From: Calditrichota bacterium
GTDB taxonomy: Bacteria; Calditrichota; Calditrichia; RBG-13-44-9; J075
DNA length: 9,435 nucleotides
Direction of reading: 5' to 3'
NCBI GenBank assembly: GCA_003695285.1
Contig: RFIL01000318.1
Coordinates: 1 to 9,435, forward strand
Of this stretch, positions 7,050 to 9,435 are shown one piece after another. Positions within the stretch are counted from its first letter, which is position 1; the number at the start of each line of letters is the position of its first letter. The position numbers and the translations under genes are program-made. The notes beneath the pieces are model-generated. The model was not told the origin of the DNA and did no database searches. It worked only from the letters and a program-made list of their open reading frames with translations.

Positions 7050-7418
7050 ATGAAAAAGATACTAGTTGCAGAAGATGACCGCAACCTCAGCAAGAGTATT
7101 GATACCTGGCTTACGTTAGAGGGATTTGAGGTTGTAACGGTATATAATGGTGGTGAAGCGCTCAATAAATTGCTACACCAAAAGTATGATCTCCTGATCA
7201 CTGATATCGCCATGCCGCATCTGAATGGGCTGGAGTTAATCAATGAAATCCGAAGAATCAACCCCACTTTACCTATTATGGTTGTTTCAGGCAAATTAAA
7301 CCAGGAGTTGGTTGAGGATTTACAACAGTTGGGGGTTAATTATATTCTTTCCAAGCCCATAAAACCTATTGAATTCCGCAAGATGATTGAAACCGTCTTT
7401 GATGGTACCCTGCATTAA
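7050..7418 (+). CDS. Single-domain (CheY-like) response regulator
   Basis: The 122-residue product is a complete receiver domain with no output domain. It has acidic residues E8-D9-D10 in ILVAEDD, phospho-acceptor Asp52 in LLITDIAMP, Ser80 in the conserved Thr/Ser site, and Lys102 in SKPIKP. The start ATG 7050 gives the typical MKKILVAEDD opening. An in-frame TTG at 7038 is better placed behind a G-run (GGGGGGA at 7025-7031) and would add only four residues, so the true start is uncertain. The sigma-54 promoter at 6974-6990 should drive it. Several segments echo the receiver of the upstream NtrC-type regulator (YDLLITD against YDLIITD; NYILSKPIKP against NYITKPIKP), consistent with the same kinase recognising both. 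Likely roles are phosphate sink, feedback element or protein-protein switch; the sequence alone does not decide. Confidence 0.9.
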   Translation: MKKILVAEDDRNLSKSIDTWLTLEGFEVVTVYNGGEALNKLLHQKYDLLITDIAMPHLNGLELINEIRRINPTLPIMVVSGKLNQELVEDLQQLGVNYILSKPIKPIEFRKMIETVFDGTLH

Positions 7419-7441
7419 GTTTTTTCCCTGCCGACATCGTT

Positions 7442-7880
7442 TCAGTTCCCACTGAGAGCTATTCCATAAAATGCCAGTGCATCCTTCAGCTTATCTTTTC
7501 GGAAACACAAATAGCAAAATGTCACCCAATCGGTTTCAGAAGTTGCCGGTTTGTATTCTATTCCGGCATCTGGTTCAAAGGTAAGCGTCAAATACCCGAA
7601 ATTGCTATGTTTGATATGGCAAGATTTAGATCCTTCATACTTCAAGGCGTTGGCGTCGCAGGGTAGCGTCACACGGCTGGCCTCTCCAGTATAAATGAAA
7701 TGACAAATGGTGTCATTTTCCATAAGAGGGAGGCGATTTATCTTACCAGGATATTCTTCCACTTATGCTGTCGAAGTTCTGGGGGAGTGTGAGTCAATTC
7801 CTCGGGGAATGGTTTAAAATCCTGTGATTCAGACTAAAAATGCCGGTCAGAATAAGAAGTGTGAGGAAAATAGGTCTCAT
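7442..7880 (-). pseudogene. Decayed esterase-type gene: signal peptide plus early-set (CBM48-like) domain, frameshifted and truncated
   Basis: Three minus-strand frames join into one coherent protein. From ATG 7880-7878 comes a signal peptide, MRPIFLTLLILTGIFSLN. Near 7827 the frame must change to continue as SQDFKPFPEELTHTPPELRQ and HKWK; restoring one lost T would give SLNSQD. Near 7751-7756 it must change again into EYPGKINRLPLMENDT, then HFIYTGEASRVTLP and YLTLTFEPDAGIEYK, ending at the stop at 7444-7442. The last part resembles the N-terminal early-set domain of enterochelin-esterase-like proteins (PF00756 class). Positions where I expect Trp and Gly in this family read Leu (TTG), Gly (GGG) and Cys (TGC), each one base change away. 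The catalytic hydrolase part is absent: the remnant ends 23 nt from the receiver gene's stop. The longest single open frame (GTG 7762 to 7442, 106 codons) has an in-frame stop directly before its GTG and no SD. Assembly error could explain the frameshifts but not the missing catalytic part. Confidence 0.62.
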
Positions 7881-8079
7881 TGGAAAAGTGCGTTCATTAA
7901 TGATGTCGAAAAGAGTGTTTCCTGAGCATTCTATGATACTTACTTCCAAAAATCTTATGCACCAATACTATTCCCATTTTTTAGAAACCCACTTCCGACC
8001 TCAATTAGAAAATGTGCTTTTTTAAAAAATTCGTATGCTAGTTTTCTTATTTTGATTATTTTCAATTGTCGTGAAAAAC

Positions 8080-8105
8080 CTGAAGCAATTCAGTCTAATC
8101 TGAAG
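8080..8105 (+). repeat. Short direct repeat CTGAAG, 20-bp period, with small hairpin
   Basis: CTGAAG occurs at 8080-8085 and 8100-8105, exactly 20 bp apart (about two helical turns). The first copy also opens a five-base-pair hairpin CTGAA-GCAA-TTCAG at 8080-8093 with a GNRA-type loop. Both lie 60-90 bases before the carboxyltransferase start, where an operator could sit. The repeat is short, so chance is a real alternative. Confidence 0.25.
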
Positions 8106-8152
8106 TAGTGCAATGTTCCAATAAAACGAATCATACCGTAAAACTTATGAAT

Positions 8153-8157
8153 GGAGG
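8153..8157 (+). promoter_or_regulatory. Ribosome binding site for GTG 8167
   Basis: GGAGG lies nine bases before the GTG at 8167. This supports GTG as start rather than the in-frame ATG codons further downstream (for example the one at residue 12), which have no SD. Confidence 0.75.
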
Positions 8158-8166
8158 TTGATATCC

Positions 8167-9435
8167 GTGGCAAAGAAGGACACTCAACAGTGGACAACCA
8201 TGGCTGAAAAAATTGAGAAATTGCGCCAGTTACAGGCGGAAGCACTCAAGGGTGGGGGAGAGGAACGAATTCGAAAAATGCATGAGCAGGGAAAAATGAT
8301 TGCCAGGGAACGTATTGAGACCCTGGTCGATGAAGGAACCTTCGAAGAAATTGATATGCTGGTGCGGCATCACACCTATGATTTCGGTCTGGATAAGCAA
8401 CGCTATCTTGGAGACAGTGTTGTCACCGGAATCGGAAAAATCGATGGTCGCACAGTCTGCATCTTCAGTCAGGATTTTACGGTCTTTGGTGGGAGTTTAT
8501 CCATGGCACATGCGCAGAAAATTTGTAAAATGATGGATATGGCAATGAAGATTGGTGTTCCTGTCATTGGCCTGAACGATTCCGGAGGTGCCCGTATTCA
8601 GGAAGGGGTGGTAAGCCTGGGCGCTTATGCAGACATTTTCCTCCGTAACACATTGGCTAGCGGTGTTATCCCGCAAATTTCAGCGATTATGGGACCCTGT
8701 GCGGGTGGAGCGGTCTATTCTCCTGCCATCACCGATTTTATTTTTATGGTCAAACAAAAAAGTTATATGTTTGTGACCGGCCCTAATGTGGTGAAAACGG
8801 TTACCCATGAGGAAGTGACTTTTGAAGAACTTGGTGGAGCCATGACCCATGCTACCAAAAGTGGTGTCGCTCACTTTGTAGCAGAAAATGATGTGGACTG
8901 TTTGCTCCAGATTCGAAAACTGATGAGCTACCTACCTTTAAACAATGCTGAAGAGCCGCCTTATATCCCTCCGGGAGATAAACCGGACCGGATGGATAAA
9001 GAACTTCTGACCATTGTTCCGGACAACCCCAATAAACCCTATGATGTTAAAGACGTTATTACCCGGGTGGTAGATGACGGAAATTTCTTTGAGGTGCATG
9101 GAAACTATGCCCAGAACATCGTGGTTGGTTTTGCAAGAATCAATGGTTACCCGGTGGGTATTGTTGCCAATCAACCCATGGTACTGGCCGGGGTGTTGGA
9201 TATTGATTCTTCCATTAAAGCCGGGCGTTTCGTGCGTTTCTGCGATGCTTTTAACATCCCATTGATTACCTTTGTGGATGTGCCCGGATTTCTCCCTGGA
9301 ACCGCACAGGAATGGGGCGGGATCATCAAGCATGGTGCAAAACTATTATATGCCTTTTGTGAAGCAACGGTCCCCAAAATCACCGTTATTTTACGAAAAG
9401 CTTATGGCGGTGCCTATGACGTGATGAGTTCCAAA
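8167..9435 (+). CDS. pccB: Acyl-CoA carboxylase carboxyltransferase (propionyl-CoA carboxylase beta / MmdA family), 3' end outside window
   Basis: The first 423 codons are present and open to the window edge; family members are about 510-530 residues. The protein transfers CO2 from carboxybiotin to an acyl-CoA, probably propionyl-CoA to give methylmalonyl-CoA, in the cytoplasm. Visible landmarks are VTGIGKIDGR at 86-95, the first oxyanion region SGGARIQEG at 139-147, GPCAGGAVYSPA at 176-187, and in the second half GFLPGT at 374-379 followed by GGIIKHGAKLLYA and RKAYGGAYDVMSSK. Asp418 in AYGGAYD aligns with the Asp that, in Streptomyces PccB, favours propionyl-CoA over acetyl-CoA, which supports PccB over an acetyl-CoA carboxylase; the alignment is by eye. 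The alpha chain of a Na+-pumping methylmalonyl-CoA decarboxylase is very similar and cannot be excluded without the downstream genes. It has its own leader and is separated from the regulatory genes by the pseudogene. Confidence 0.9.
   Translation, partial: MAKKDTQQWTTMAEKIEKLRQLQAEALKGGGEERIRKMHEQGKMIARERIETLVDEGTFEEIDMLVRHHTYDFGLDKQRYLGDSVVTGIGKIDGRTVCIFSQDFTVFGGSLSMAHAQKICKMMDMAMKIGVPVIGLNDSGGARIQEGVVSLGAYADIFLRNTLASGVIPQISAIMGPCAGGAVYSPAITDFIFMVKQKSYMFVTGPNVVKTVTHEEVTFEELGGAMTHATKSGVAHFVAENDVDCLLQIRKLMSYLPLNNAEEPPYIPPGDKPDRMDKELLTIVPDNPNKPYDVKDVITRVVDDGNFFEVHGNYAQNIVVGFARINGYPVGIVANQPMVLAGVLDIDSSIKAGRFVRFCDAFNIPLITFVDVPGFLPGTAQEWGGIIKHGAKLLYAFCEATVPKITVILRKAYGGAYDVMSSK

Larger units (their letters stand above)
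7881..8166. other. Intergenic region before the carboxyltransferase gene
   Basis: I see no gene here. Position 8018-8029 is a self-complementary TTTTTTAAAAAA tract. The region contains the upstream sequence of the decayed minus-strand gene and, at its right end, the leader of the carboxyltransferase gene. No convincing promoter with proper -35/-10 spacing was found on either strand, and no sigma-54 element. Confidence 0.4.

Noticed and set aside
7797..7810. ATTCC-TCGG-GGAAT hairpin
   Set aside because: It lies in the reconstructed coding sequence of the pseudogene, has only a five-base-pair stem and no following T-run.
7840..8025. A 61-codon plus-strand open frame (MPVRIRSVRKIG...)
   Set aside because: It has no SD, its composition is arbitrary, and it runs antisense to the signal-peptide part of the decayed esterase gene, which explains the open frame better.
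8938..9333. A 131-codon minus-strand open frame
   Set aside because: It is fully antisense to the carboxyltransferase gene, whose motifs are intact.

Overview
The window is moderately AT-rich bacterial DNA with strong Shine-Dalgarno (SD) sites at several starts and two sigma-54 (RpoN) activators. The order sigma-54 regulator, lptE, TPR protein resembles a cluster I know from Bacteroidota and neighbouring FCB-group phyla such as Calditrichota and Ignavibacteria. The GGAGG-type SD sites fit a non-Bacteroidota FCB lineage better than classical Bacteroidota. This placement is an inference from gene order and protein style; no marker gene is present.

Layout. Positions 1-125 hold the possible start of a minus-strand gene that runs off the left edge, and this stretch contains a perfect 13-bp inverted repeat. 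After a non-coding stretch comes a three-gene plus-strand cluster at 459-3426: a sigma-54 activator with no receiver domain, an LptE-like outer-membrane lipoprotein overlapping it by 14 nt, and a TPR protein with a long acidic linker. Next is a two-component locus at 3623-7418: a membrane histidine kinase with a PAS-like domain, an NtrC-type response regulator 17 nt downstream, and a single-domain CheY-like receiver. The receiver has its own sigma-54 promoter with canonical GG-N10-GC spacing. Convergent to it, on the minus strand at 7880-7442, lies a decayed esterase-type gene. It has a signal peptide and an early-set (CBM48-like) domain, is broken by two apparent one-base losses, and lacks its catalytic part. 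The window ends inside a biotin-dependent acyl-CoA carboxylase carboxyltransferase (PccB/MmdA family), of which the first 423 codons are present.

How the parts work together. The kinase is expected to phosphorylate the NtrC-type regulator, which would activate sigma-54 promoters. The sigma-54 promoter in front of the lone receiver makes that receiver the obvious local target. A phosphorylatable protein made on activation could act as feedback or as a phosphate sink. The first sigma-54 activator is physically coupled to an LPS-transport lipoprotein gene, suggesting an envelope-related circuit. No mobile element, CRISPR array, tRNA or rRNA was seen. The most unusual items are the receiver's sigma-54 promoter and the reconstructable esterase pseudogene; I see no clearly new multi-gene system.
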